A stretch of DNA of 64,000 nucleotides from a bacterium (GTDB taxonomy: Bacteria; SZUA-79; Acidulodesulfobacterales; Acidulodesulfobacteraceae): positions 1 through 64,000 of the forward strand of contig QIJE01000028.1 of NCBI GenBank assembly GCA_003232385.1, read 5' to 3'. The notes below the pieces were generated by a model. It was not told the origin of the DNA. It ran no database searches and worked only from the letters and a program-made list of their open reading frames with translations. The position numbers and the translations under genes were made by a program. Below are positions 21,893-31,785 of this stretch, piece after piece. Numbering within the stretch: the stretch's first letter is position 1; each line of letters begins with the position of its first letter.

Positions 21893-22729
21893 ATGCTTTT
21901 ATTCAAAACAAAAGGCAAAAAAAAGGAACAGGGGAAACTTAATATACCGGAAGGGTTGTGGATTAAATGTCCCAGTTGCAGTGAGATTATTTATAAAAAG
22001 GAATTAGAAAGAAACCTTGAGGTTTGCCCAAAATGCGATTATCATTTTAGGCTTAAAGCAGATAGGAGAATAGAAGTAATATTCGACGAGGGTAGTTTTC
22101 AAAAGCTTTTCGAAGATATAATTGCGTTGGATTTGCTTAATTTTTCTGATACAAAAAAATATAAGGATAGGTTGAAAGAAGATAATGAAAAAACAGGGCT
22201 TTCCGATGCGGTAGTTTCCGGAGAGGGCAAGATTTACGGCATTAGGGTAGCTTCCTCTATTTTTGATTTTAACTTTATGGGCGGTTCTATGGGGAGGGTT
22301 GTGGGAGAGAAAATTGCGAAGACTTTCGAATACGCTATTTCAAATAAGCTTCCGGTGATAATTTTTTCATCCTCCGGCGGAGCAAGAATGCAGGAGGGAA
22401 TTTATTCGCTTATGCAAATGGCGAAGACCGTCGCCCTCGTTTCTGAATTTAACAAAATGGGAATTCCTTATATATCAGTTTTGACCGATCCGACAACCGG
22501 TGGCGTATCGGCAAGTTTCGCTACCCTCGGAGATATCATAATTGCGGAGCCGAGAGCCCTAATAGGTTTTGCCGGTCCCAGAGTCATAGAGAAAACCATC
22601 CATCAGAGTCTTCCTGAAGGGTTTCAAAGATCAGAGTACCTCTTGGAACACGGAATGATAGATATGATAGCGGAAAGAAAGGATTTAAAGGACATTTTAA
22701 AAAACCTGTTGATTCTTATTCGTCAATGA
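21893..22729 (+). CDS. accD: Acetyl-CoA carboxylase carboxyltransferase subunit beta
   Basis: Zn motif CPSC...CPKC; SSGGARMQEGIYSLMQMAKT...LTDPTTGGVSASFA. Confidence 0.97.
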   Translation: MLLFKTKGKKKEQGKLNIPEGLWIKCPSCSEIIYKKELERNLEVCPKCDYHFRLKADRRIEVIFDEGSFQKLFEDIIALDLLNFSDTKKYKDRLKEDNEKTGLSDAVVSGEGKIYGIRVASSIFDFNFMGGSMGRVVGEKIAKTFEYAISNKLPVIIFSSSGGARMQEGIYSLMQMAKTVALVSEFNKMGIPYISVLTDPTTGGVSASFATLGDIIIAEPRALIGFAGPRVIEKTIHQSLPEGFQRSEYLLEHGMIDMIAERKDLKDILKNLLILIRQ

Positions 22730-24018
22730 GTAGATTAGATACGGTTTATAATGCAGGCGGTTCTTTTATGAATTTAGGTCTTGAGAGAATAAAAGTGCTG
22801 TTGCGTTATGCAGGTAATCCGCAAGATCGGTTGAAAACGATCCATGTAGCTGGAACTAACGGAAAGGGTTCCGTCAGTATGCTGCTGTCCAATATTTTAA
22901 AAGAGCATGGTCTAAGGGTAGGTTTATATACCTCTCCTCATTTAACGGCTTTTGCCGAAAGAATAACCGTTAATAATGAAAAAATAAAAGATAGTGACAT
23001 CGAAAGACTTGATGGTTTTTTTCAAGATATTATCTTAGTAAACGATGATTTCAAGAGGCTAAGTACCCCATCTTTTTTTGAACTTACGACAGCAATGTGT
23101 TTTCAGTATTTTTTTGAACAAAAGGTTGATATAGCCATAATTGAAGCCGGTTTAGGGGGAAGATTAGATGCGACTAACGTAATAAAACAACCGCTTATTT
23201 CCATAATTACGAATGTGGCGATGGACCATAAGAATATTCTGGGAAATTCTCTTAAAAGAATTGCATTAGAAAAGGCCGGTATCATAAAAAAAAACTCTAT
23301 TATCGTTTCTGGAGATAGAAAAAATAAGACAAAAAATATTATAGGAGAATATGCTTCAGGTTTAAATGCGGCATATTTTTCTGCGGATGACGTTAAAATA
23401 TTTAAGAAAAAAGATTTTTATGATTATTATGGTTTAAAATTAAGAATAAAAAATATAGAATTGAACAATAAGGCATTGTATCAAAAATATAATTTAAGAC
23501 TCGGAATCTTCTCGGCGGAGATTTTGAACAAGTATTATAAAAACAGTTTAAACCTGGAATTAAATGAAAACTTTACAAGAAAAGGGATATCAAAATTCTA
23601 CAATGAAGGAAGATTTGAGATAATAAAACATAAAAACAGCTGTATTGTTTTAGACGGGGCTCATAATCCCGAAGGCATCAGATCTCTTATACTTTCATTG
23701 CGCAGGGTTTTTTCGAATAGGAATTTTATAATTATTTTTGCAGTTATGAAGGATAAAGATTATGAGACTATTTTAAGAAGATTATCGTCGTTAAGCGGAG
23801 AATTATATTTTATAGCATTAAACGACGATAGGGCGCTAAGTAAAGAGGAATTAAACACGTTTTTAAAAAATCATAATTATTTTAAAAACGTGTTTATATT
23901 CGAGAGTATAAAAGATGCATTGGAATCGGCGGTTCGTAATAAAAACAAGGATGACGTCCTTCTTGTTTGCGGCTCGTTTCGCCTTTTGGGAGAATTTAAA
24001 AGAACCGTCGTTAGTTAA
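22726..24018 (+). CDS. folC: Folylpolyglutamate/dihydrofolate synthase
   Basis: VAGTNGKGSVSMLLSNIL...LYTSPHLTAFAERITVN...EAGLGGRLDATN; ATGA overlap with accD. Confidence 0.95.
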   Translation: MSRLDTVYNAGGSFMNLGLERIKVLLRYAGNPQDRLKTIHVAGTNGKGSVSMLLSNILKEHGLRVGLYTSPHLTAFAERITVNNEKIKDSDIERLDGFFQDIILVNDDFKRLSTPSFFELTTAMCFQYFFEQKVDIAIIEAGLGGRLDATNVIKQPLISIITNVAMDHKNILGNSLKRIALEKAGIIKKNSIIVSGDRKNKTKNIIGEYASGLNAAYFSADDVKIFKKKDFYDYYGLKLRIKNIELNNKALYQKYNLRLGIFSAEILNKYYKNSLNLELNENFTRKGISKFYNEGRFEIIKHKNSCIVLDGAHNPEGIRSLILSLRRVFSNRNFIIIFAVMKDKDYETILRRLSSLSGELYFIALNDDRALSKEELNTFLKNHNYFKNVFIFESIKDALESAVRNKNKDDVLLVCGSFRLLGEFKRTVVS

Positions 24019-24040
24019 TTATTTATTTTAAGGGTCGTTT

Positions 24041-26278
24041 ATGAGAAAGTTAGCCGTTATATTATTTAGTCTCTGCATCTCCGTTATATTTTATTCTTAC
24101 GGCATGAAGGAATCGTATGCCGTTCAAAAAATGCCCATATATATTTCTGCAAATAAGGTTGTTTATAACAAAAATAAACATACATATATTTTTACGGGAG
24201 ACGTAACGGTAACCCGCAAAACATTTCATTTAAACGCAAGCAGGGTAACCTATTTTTATAAGACGGATTTAGCGGTTGCCACGGGAAACGTTATAATGTA
24301 TTCCAAGGGTACGATCACGAAGGCTAAAGAGATTAGGGTGCATTTAAAGAGTAATATCGGAACCATATATAGCTCTCATATACATTATCTTAATAAGAAT
24401 ATATATATTTACGGAAAGAAAATTTATCACAGGGGTAATGGATTTTATCAGGTAAAGGACGGCTACTTGACTTCATGTGGAAGAAAGCCCCCTTCATGGA
24501 AAATATACTCGGGATTTTCCGATATATATGAGGGAAACTATGCTTACTCCTTTAATTCTATTTTCTATATTCATAATGTGCCGGTTTTTTATCTTCCTAT
24601 TATGATTACGCCCATCAAGACAAAAAAATCTTCAGGGCTTTTGATTCCTACTATGGGCTATAGTACCATCAGAGGGTTTCAAGCCGGTGCCGGATATTAT
24701 TTTGATCTGGGAAGGTCGCAGGATTTGACTTATTATCTGAATTATTACAGTATTTTGGGTTTCGGAAATTCACTAAAATATAGATATAGCCTTAGTCCGC
24801 ACTCTCACGGTTTTATTTACGGATTTTATATGCATGAAAGAGACAACCGAAAAAGTTTTTCTAAGTCCCATAGTTTAACGAGATACCTTCTGTTTTCGCA
24901 TAATATGTATTTCTTGAATAATTTAGCTATTAAGGCCAACGTTAACGTACCTTCCGATAATGCTTTTTACTCTAATTTTTCTACAAATGTCTACCAGATG
25001 ACGAAGCATAGGCTGTCGTCTAATTTTTCCGTAACGGATAATTTTGACGGTTATTCTGCCAGAATAAATTTTTTAAGATTTGATAACATATTTGTTCCGA
25101 ATTATACCACGGTTAACCAATATCCTTCCATTTCATTGGACGGAGAGTCGGAGATAGGGTATTTTTTGAATAATCCGCTATATTTTAATTTGCACTCATC
25201 CATAAATGTTTTCAGGAGCGCCGCATATCTTAGCGACGACAGGATAGATATGTATCCGTCGGTTTATATGCCCGTTAATGTCATAAGCGGTATTCATATA
25301 ACTCCGAAAGCGGGCTTAAGGTATACGGGTTATTATGATATAAAAAACGGATATACCGGCGATTCTTATGCCGATAAGAACAGGCGGATTTACTATGCAT
25401 CTGTGGATAGCAATGCTACTCTTTTTAACGATTATGTCACTTCTTCTAAAAAGAATGACGGTTATTTAGCGTTTTTAACGCCGTATATAAATTACAATCT
25501 CGTAAAGCCGGTCAATCAGTCCGACACGCCACTAATAAGCCAGACCGATTATATCCCCCCGGAAAGTGCATTTAAATACGGATTTAATTTTAATCTTGAA
25601 AGTTATACCGACAAAGGCATGAATAACCTACTGAGATTCAGCCTGTATCAGTATCACTCTATTTCCGGCAATTTTATAAATCCGATAAACTATTTTAACT
25701 ACGATAATGCAAACTCTGATATCATTGCCAGAATTAAAGTACATCCCGTGCCGAATGTGTATATATTCGGCAATGGAAGCTATGACGATTACAACTATAT
25801 ATTCCATAATTATAACGTTAACTCGCAGGTAAGAGATTTCAGGGGGGATTCTTTTAGGATAGGTTATACGGAAATTAACGATATTCAGGGGTATCTTACT
25901 ACATTAAACAAGTTTAATTCTACCGATTTAAACTTGTTTCCGCAAACCGTGTCGGCTATTACCCGCCTTAACACACTTTCATATGCGAGTCTGTCTGCGA
26001 AATTGGATATTATAGACGGTTTCAGCATAAACGCTACGGAAAATATAGATTTGACGATACACAAAGATATATCTAATTCAATAGGCATAACTTATCGAAA
26101 CGGATGCATAGGTTTCATAGCCGACTATATGAATCTGCCGTATTTTCACCAATGGGCATTTTCCTTTGGTATAATACTTAGAGGTATAGGGACATACGGA
26201 TTCGGCAATATGATTTCGCCCGGGGCGTCAAAGTCCGGCTTAACGATGAGCGGTCCAAGCTTTAGCAATAAATTTTGA
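24041..26278 (+). CDS. lptD: LPS-assembly protein LptD
   Basis: Signal peptide; OstA-like N-terminus (PIYISANKVVYNKNKHTYIFTGDVTVTR); LPIMITPIKTKKSSGLLIPTMGYS; beta-barrel-like remainder. Confidence 0.85.
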   Translation: MRKLAVILFSLCISVIFYSYGMKESYAVQKMPIYISANKVVYNKNKHTYIFTGDVTVTRKTFHLNASRVTYFYKTDLAVATGNVIMYSKGTITKAKEIRVHLKSNIGTIYSSHIHYLNKNIYIYGKKIYHRGNGFYQVKDGYLTSCGRKPPSWKIYSGFSDIYEGNYAYSFNSIFYIHNVPVFYLPIMITPIKTKKSSGLLIPTMGYSTIRGFQAGAGYYFDLGRSQDLTYYLNYYSILGFGNSLKYRYSLSPHSHGFIYGFYMHERDNRKSFSKSHSLTRYLLFSHNMYFLNNLAIKANVNVPSDNAFYSNFSTNVYQMTKHRLSSNFSVTDNFDGYSARINFLRFDNIFVPNYTTVNQYPSISLDGESEIGYFLNNPLYFNLHSSINVFRSAAYLSDDRIDMYPSVYMPVNVISGIHITPKAGLRYTGYYDIKNGYTGDSYADKNRRIYYASVDSNATLFNDYVTSSKKNDGYLAFLTPYINYNLVKPVNQSDTPLISQTDYIPPESAFKYGFNFNLESYTDKGMNNLLRFSLYQYHSISGNFINPINYFNYDNANSDIIARIKVHPVPNVYIFGNGSYDDYNYIFHNYNVNSQVRDFRGDSFRIGYTEINDIQGYLTTLNKFNSTDLNLFPQTVSAITRLNTLSYASLSAKLDIIDGFSINATENIDLTIHKDISNSIGITYRNGCIGFIADYMNLPYFHQWAFSFGIILRGIGTYGFGNMISPGASKSGLTMSGPSFSNKF

Positions 26279-26339
26279 GTATTGACGGCTGACGACGTTA
26301 ATTGACGACAATTTAACGGATTCAATTTTAAGGTATCTT

Positions 26340-27347
26340 ATGAAAACATATCTTGTAACCGGAGGTCTCGGGTTCATAGGTTCGAATTTTATACGACATG
26401 TCTTGGACAAGCAAGAGGAAATTACGGTAATTAACGTTGATAAAATAACGTATGCGGCAAATCCCGGAAATATTCCGAATGGAGCGAAGAACTACAGGTT
26501 TTATAAGACGGATATTGCGGATAATATAGGATTATCTAAAGTTTTCGACGAAAACGATGTAGACTGCGTAATTAATTTTGCGGCGGAATCACATGTAGAC
26601 AGATCTATAATGACTCCGGGGATTTTTATTAAAACCAATGTGGACGGAACGGCAAACCTGCTGGAATTATCTCTCAAACATAATGTTAAAAGATTCCTGC
26701 AGATTTCGACCGACGAGGTTTACGGTTCATTAGGCTCGACGGGAAAATTTAGCGAGGCTACGCCGCTCGCACCGCGCAGTCCCTATTCTGCATCAAAGGC
26801 TGCCGCAGACATGTTGGTTATGTCTTTTTTTCACACTTACGATATGCCGGTTTTAATATCAAGATGTTCCAACAATTACGGGCCGTATCAATTTCCGGAA
26901 AAACTGATTCCTCTCACTATCATTAATGCGTTGCATGATAAAGATATACCGCTTTACGGCGACGGAAGGAATGTTAGAGACTGGATATATGTTGCCGACC
27001 ATATTGCCGGAATATCCTTGATATTGGAAAAAGGGGAGCCGGGTGAGATTTATAACATCGGCGGAGATTCCGAATTAGAAAATATAGATATAATAAATCA
27101 TATATTGAATAGGCTTAACGGGTCGCGTTCTCTAATAAAGCATGTAAAAGACAGGCCGGGACACGACAGAAGGTATGCTATGGATTTTTCTAAGATTGCT
27201 TCGAAAATGGGATTTTCACCTAAATACAGCGTAGATAAAGGGATAGAATATACGGTAAACTGGTATTTAAAAAATAAAAATTGGTGGAAGGAGATATTAT
27301 CCGGGGATTATAGGGAATATTATAAAAAAATGTATGAATATAGGTGA
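26340..27347 (+). CDS. rfbB: dTDP-glucose 4,6-dehydratase
   Basis: TGGLGFIGSNFIRHVL...FAAESHVDRSI...STDEVYGSLG. Confidence 0.94.
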   Translation: MKTYLVTGGLGFIGSNFIRHVLDKQEEITVINVDKITYAANPGNIPNGAKNYRFYKTDIADNIGLSKVFDENDVDCVINFAAESHVDRSIMTPGIFIKTNVDGTANLLELSLKHNVKRFLQISTDEVYGSLGSTGKFSEATPLAPRSPYSASKAAADMLVMSFFHTYDMPVLISRCSNNYGPYQFPEKLIPLTIINALHDKDIPLYGDGRNVRDWIYVADHIAGISLILEKGEPGEIYNIGGDSELENIDIINHILNRLNGSRSLIKHVKDRPGHDRRYAMDFSKIASKMGFSPKYSVDKGIEYTVNWYLKNKNWWKEILSGDYREYYKKMYEYR

Positions 27348-27353
27348 GGTTTC

Positions 27354-28223
27354 TTGATGATAAAGATTGCCCTTATCGGTTCGACCGGAATGTTGGGCAT
27401 AGATGTGAATGCGGTGTTTAAAGGGATGGGTTTCCTTATCAAAAATTTTAACTCCAAAAATTTAGATATAGCGGATTCTAAGGGAGTTCATGAAGCATTA
27501 TGCGGCTTTAGCCCCGATTATATTATAAACTGTGCCGCATATACCGACGTAGACGGGGCAGAGACGGAAAAAGAGAAGGCTAATGCGGTTAATAATATCG
27601 GTGTTCAAAATTTGGCCGATGCGGCTTTAATTTTAGGTGCTAAAATAATACATTTAAGTACCGATTATGTATTTGACGGGACAAAAAGGTCGCCTTATCT
27701 TGAAGACGATGCCCCTAAGCCTATTAACGAATACGGATTATCAAAACTTAACGGAGAAAAGGCGTTAATAAAATCAGGAGCAAGCTATATAATATTGCGG
27801 ACTTCATGGCTATACGGCAAAAACGGAAAAAATTTCGTAAATACGATATTGAAATTAGCAGACAGCCGTAAAAAAGTAGAAGTCGTAGCCGATCAATTCG
27901 GTTGCCCAACGTATACTAAAGACGTAGCTTATGCTATATTTAAAATCATTACGAAGGATAATTTTAAAAATGAAGTATATCATTTAACCAACTCCGGTCA
28001 GACATCCTGGTATGAATTTGCCATTGAAATAGTGAGTGTCTTTAAAAGGGTTAATTGTGAAATATCTCCGGTAACTTCGGATAAGTTTTTAAGATCGGCT
28101 AAAAGGCCGACTTACGGCGTATTGGATAATTCTAAAATTAAAAGGGATTATGATATAGAGCTGAGGCCATGGAAGGACGCCGTTAAAAAATACTGCAACG
28201 ACATAGGGTATTTTATTGCTTGA
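27354..28223 (+). CDS. rfbD: dTDP-4-dehydrorhamnose reductase
   Basis: ALIGSTGMLG...NCAAYTDVDGAETEKEKANAVN...STDYVFDGTKRSPY. Confidence 0.94.
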   Translation: MMIKIALIGSTGMLGIDVNAVFKGMGFLIKNFNSKNLDIADSKGVHEALCGFSPDYIINCAAYTDVDGAETEKEKANAVNNIGVQNLADAALILGAKIIHLSTDYVFDGTKRSPYLEDDAPKPINEYGLSKLNGEKALIKSGASYIILRTSWLYGKNGKNFVNTILKLADSRKKVEVVADQFGCPTYTKDVAYAIFKIITKDNFKNEVYHLTNSGQTSWYEFAIEIVSVFKRVNCEISPVTSDKFLRSAKRPTYGVLDNSKIKRDYDIELRPWKDAVKKYCNDIGYFIA

Positions 28224-28239
28224 AAAATCTCATTTTAGA
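28224..28239. repeat. Left arm of 16-bp perfect inverted repeat flanking the cytochrome gene
   Basis: AAAATCTCATTTTAGA, reverse complement of 28721-28736. Confidence 0.85.
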
Positions 28240-28322
28240 TATATAATGTTTACTGTAGAAGATATGCCGTCTCTAAAAATAGATCATTTTAAAGATAATT
28301 AATGTTATTCAATGGAGGTTGT

Positions 28323-28730
28323 ATGAAAAATTTTTTTCCGGCAGTTATTTTTATTTTAGCTTCATTGTTTTTGGTCGGCACTCTAATAGCTACTTCCGCA
28401 AATGCAGATACTTCGTCTATGTCCAATAACGCACAGCTGATAATTAAGGGTAAAGGGCTGTTTTTTTCGAAGAGTATAGGGACCAACGGACTTTCATGTG
28501 CCTCTTGTCACGTTTACAGCGTGGGTACCTATATAAATATGCATGGCAAGGGAAAGGTTATAAAGCCGATAAAAAATGCCGTTAAAGGACTTACGGCGAT
28601 GTTTAAGAAACAACATGCGCATACGACGTTTGAAAAGAAAATAGACATGTGTGTCAGAATGGCACTTAAGGGACACTTATCGAAGGGAGATTTAGAGGCT
28701 TTAAGCGCCTATGTTAAGTCTCTAAAATGA
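28323..28730 (+). CDS. Small secreted monohaem cytochrome c
   Basis: Signal peptide, single CASCH haem site; ATG at 28323 preceded by ggaggttgt (track start 28302 probably too early). Confidence 0.8.
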   Translation: MKNFFPAVIFILASLFLVGTLIATSANADTSSMSNNAQLIIKGKGLFFSKSIGTNGLSCASCHVYSVGTYINMHGKGKVIKPIKNAVKGLTAMFKKQHAHTTFEKKIDMCVRMALKGHLSKGDLEALSAYVKSLK

Positions 28731-28736
28731 GATTTT
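28721..28736. repeat. Right arm of 16-bp perfect inverted repeat (contains cytochrome stop codon)
   Basis: TCTAAAATGAGATTTT. Confidence 0.85.
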
Positions 28737-28751
28737 ATTTAATATTTTTTA

Positions 28752-28792
28752 AAAGCGCTTTTTTTATATAAGAGGAAGCGCTTTATTTTTTT
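28752..28792 (+). terminator. Intrinsic terminator after cytochrome c
   Basis: AAAGCGCTT...AAGCGCTTT stem followed by ATTTTTTT. Confidence 0.75.
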
Positions 28793-28798
28793 ATAGAG

Positions 28799-29404
28799 AT
28801 GATGAAAATGTATAAAACATTTGCAGGCGGCATAAAAAATAGATTTTTAGCCGGATTGACGGTTATTATCCCGGGTGCTATTACCGTTTTTATAATAGCG
28901 TGGTTTCTCTGGGAAATTAACAGGATATTTAATCCGTTTTCTATATTTATAAAGCGCTATATTCACGTATATATACCTGATATCGGATTAATTCTCTTAT
29001 TCTTGTTAGTACTCGTTTCCGGTTTTCTCGTAACCCATTGGGTGGGTAGGGCGATTGTTAGTTTATATGAGAACGTGATGCTTAAAATCCCGATAGTAAA
29101 TCTACTTTATAAATCTACAAAACAGTGGGTCGATATATTTTCTCCGGGCAAAAGCTCATTTAAAAAGTTTGTTTTAGTCAGATACGGGGGCGATAAATTT
29201 ATTTTCGGTTTTCTAACCTCATATACCGGAATCGACGGGGACGGCAAGGATGATTATGCGGTCGTATATATTCCTACAAATCATCTTTATATAGGTATAA
29301 ATATAATTGCTAAAAGAGAAGACATAATAGAGACGAAACTTAAGGTAGAAGAAGGTATCCAGATAGTCCTTTCCGCGGGAATAGCATTTCCGGAAAAGCT
29401 ATAA
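28799..29404 (+). CDS. DUF502 family membrane protein
   Basis: NRFLAGLTVIIPGAITVFIIAWFLWEI...IPIVNLLYKSTKQWVD. Confidence 0.85.
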   Translation: MMKMYKTFAGGIKNRFLAGLTVIIPGAITVFIIAWFLWEINRIFNPFSIFIKRYIHVYIPDIGLILLFLLVLVSGFLVTHWVGRAIVSLYENVMLKIPIVNLLYKSTKQWVDIFSPGKSSFKKFVLVRYGGDKFIFGFLTSYTGIDGDGKDDYAVVYIPTNHLYIGINIIAKREDIIETKLKVEEGIQIVLSAGIAFPEKL

Positions 29405-29418
29405 AAAGGAAATATACA

Positions 29419-30441
29419 ATGAATATACTAGTAACCGGTGGGGCAGGATACATAGGAAGCCATACGATTATAAGCCTTATAGAAAACGGGTTCTCCGTTA
29501 TAGCCTTGGATAATTTTTATAGTGGGCACAAAGAGGCGGTTGACGCCGTAGAACAGCTTACGAAGGCAGATATAATGCTATATAACGGTGATTTTTCAGA
29601 TATAAATCTGCTGGAAAATATAATTAAAAAACATAATATAAGCGGAGTTATTCATTTCGCCGCCCGTAGTCTTGTCGGCGAATCTATGAAAAGGCCCGTC
29701 GAATATTATAAAAATAATATATCGGGAACTATTATATTCCTGGAATTTCTTAAAAAAAACGGAGTGAATAATATAGTTTTTTCATCTTCTGCCGCCGTTT
29801 ACGGCATACCGGTCAGGGTCCCCATAGTCGAAGCAAGTCCTATTACACCTATAAACGTTTACGGTTTTACGAAAACCGTGATAGAAAACATGCTTGAAAG
29901 CATGAGGGATGCGTATGGATTTAATTATATATCGCTGAGGTATTTTAATGCGGCGGGGGCACATAAATCAGGTATGATAGGCGAAGACCATAATCCCGAA
30001 ACACACCTTATACCCAATGTATTAAAATCTATCGCATCCGGCAAAAAAAGGGCGACGGTATTCGGTAACGACTATCCGACCGAAGACGGGACGGCTATAA
30101 GGGATTATATACACGTAAGCGATCTGTCCTATGCTCACGTAGTTGCCGTCAAGCATTTGATAGAGAATAAAAGGGGTATAGGCAATACCTATAATCTTGG
30201 TTGCGAAAAAGGGTACTCTGTTTTAAGTGTGCTTAGGAAGATAGAAGAAATAACCGGAATAACGTTGGATATAAAATTTGCGGAAAGAAGAGAGGGTGAC
30301 CCTGCCGTATTGATTGCAAGCTACGAAAAAATCAGGAGAGAACTCGGGTTCGAATTGAAATATAATATTGAAGATATTATAGGTTCTGCATGGAAATGGC
30401 ATTCAAGCCGTTTAAACGGTTACGAAGGGGGTGTATGTTGA
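29419..30441 (+). CDS. galE: UDP-glucose 4-epimerase
   Basis: VTGGAGYIGSHTIISLIENGF...ALDNFYSGH...YFNAAGAH. Confidence 0.94.
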   Translation: MNILVTGGAGYIGSHTIISLIENGFSVIALDNFYSGHKEAVDAVEQLTKADIMLYNGDFSDINLLENIIKKHNISGVIHFAARSLVGESMKRPVEYYKNNISGTIIFLEFLKKNGVNNIVFSSSAAVYGIPVRVPIVEASPITPINVYGFTKTVIENMLESMRDAYGFNYISLRYFNAAGAHKSGMIGEDHNPETHLIPNVLKSIASGKKRATVFGNDYPTEDGTAIRDYIHVSDLSYAHVVAVKHLIENKRGIGNTYNLGCEKGYSVLSVLRKIEEITGITLDIKFAERREGDPAVLIASYEKIRRELGFELKYNIEDIIGSAWKWHSSRLNGYEGGVC

Positions 30442-31007
30442 CAAACAAACTAAAAGCTTTCTCACTATTTCCGGCGGTCTTTTCGTTTGTTATCGATAAC
30501 AAGCTTAGGAGAATTTTAGAAAATATGGATAGAAAGATGATCCCTATGGGCGTTAAACCGGGAATGAAAGTACTTGAGATAGGCTGTGGAAGCGGATTTG
30601 TAACGGAGTTTTTGTCTAATGCCGTTGGTGATGCCGGATTTGTTATTTCAATAGACGTTCAAGAAAATATGATAAAGAAAGCTAAAAAAAAGCGGGCTCA
30701 TTTAAAAAATGTAGAATTTCTTATTCAGGATGTTTCCGATTTAAATACCGTAAAAGACGAAGCGATAGACCTTGCTTTTTGTTATTATTCTTTTCATGAG
30801 GTAAGTGATAAAGAAAAGGCGGTTTCAGAGCTGTTACGCACTTTAAAACATGGAGGTCTTTTGTCGATTAAAGAGCCGAAATTAAGGGTTAAAGAAAAAT
30901 ACGTACGCTCCCATAAAGAATTTATTGCCGGCAAGGGTTTTCGGTTCGTCGAAAGCATTAAAAAATGTGATTTTTTGGGTTGTTATCTTAAATTTGTTAA
31001 GGATTAA
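30435..31007 (+). CDS. Class I SAM-dependent methyltransferase
   Basis: VLEIGCGSGFVTEFL; start at 30435 after gaagggggt. Confidence 0.87.
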   Translation: MLTNKLKAFSLFPAVFSFVIDNKLRRILENMDRKMIPMGVKPGMKVLEIGCGSGFVTEFLSNAVGDAGFVISIDVQENMIKKAKKKRAHLKNVEFLIQDVSDLNTVKDEAIDLAFCYYSFHEVSDKEKAVSELLRTLKHGGLLSIKEPKLRVKEKYVRSHKEFIAGKGFRFVESIKKCDFLGCYLKFVKD

Positions 31008-31026
31008 GTTCGATATTCATGACGCA

Positions 31027-31785
31027 ATGCATAATAGATTTTATATACGAGAAAAAATAGATAGCTGTTTTGGAGACGAAATTGTTTTAAAATCTATAGC
31101 CGGCCATATTAAGGCATTTCGCAGGAAAATAGACGATAATATCGAGTTATACGACGGCTCGGGTAACGTATATTCTGCAAAAATAGTCCGGATTACTCAA
31201 AAAGATATTAACGTAAAATTAATATCAAAAAAAACTTATCCTGCAAGAAATGCAAAAATTTCGCTTTTCTTGCCTCTTATTACTTCGCATGTAATGGATC
31301 AAATTATTGCGAGGGTTTGCGAACTTGAGGTGAATAATATTTTTCCCGTAATTACTGAAAGGTCGATTAGCTTGAAAAGCGAGAAAGAAATAAATTTTAA
31401 ATTGTCTAAATGGGATAAAATTTCCAAGGGAGCAATGATTATTGCCGGAAAAAAATTTTCTACGGTGGTGAACATACCGCTAACGTTATCCGATTCATTC
31501 GAATTAGTGAAAGATTTCAGATTAAAATTAATAGCATATCCAAAGACCGACGTCTTTTTAAAGGATTATCTCATGGCCTTAGATTTTAGCCTGAAAAACA
31601 TTTCAATTGGAATATTTATAGGTCCGGAGGGCGATTTCTCTAGTTTTGAAATGGAATTATCAAAAAAATATGGTATTATGCCTGTAAAGTTGTCCAATTA
31701 TATTATGAGTACATTCGTTTCTTCTATTTATTCCATATCTAATTTAACATGTTTCGCTTTCTCGGAAAATAATTATGAATCTTAA
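31027..31785 (+). CDS. rsmE: 16S rRNA (uracil-1498-N3)-methyltransferase family
   Basis: MHNRFYIREKI..., IGPEGDFSSFEMEL; start refined from 30925 to 31027. Confidence 0.85.
   Translation: MHNRFYIREKIDSCFGDEIVLKSIAGHIKAFRRKIDDNIELYDGSGNVYSAKIVRITQKDINVKLISKKTYPARNAKISLFLPLITSHVMDQIIARVCELEVNNIFPVITERSISLKSEKEINFKLSKWDKISKGAMIIAGKKFSTVVNIPLTLSDSFELVKDFRLKLIAYPKTDVFLKDYLMALDFSLKNISIGIFIGPEGDFSSFEMELSKKYGIMPVKLSNYIMSTFVSSIYSISNLTCFAFSENNYES

Noticed and set aside
26279-26339. Repeated TGACGAC words between lptD and rfbB
   Set aside because: Short, imperfect and without clear symmetry; probably chance
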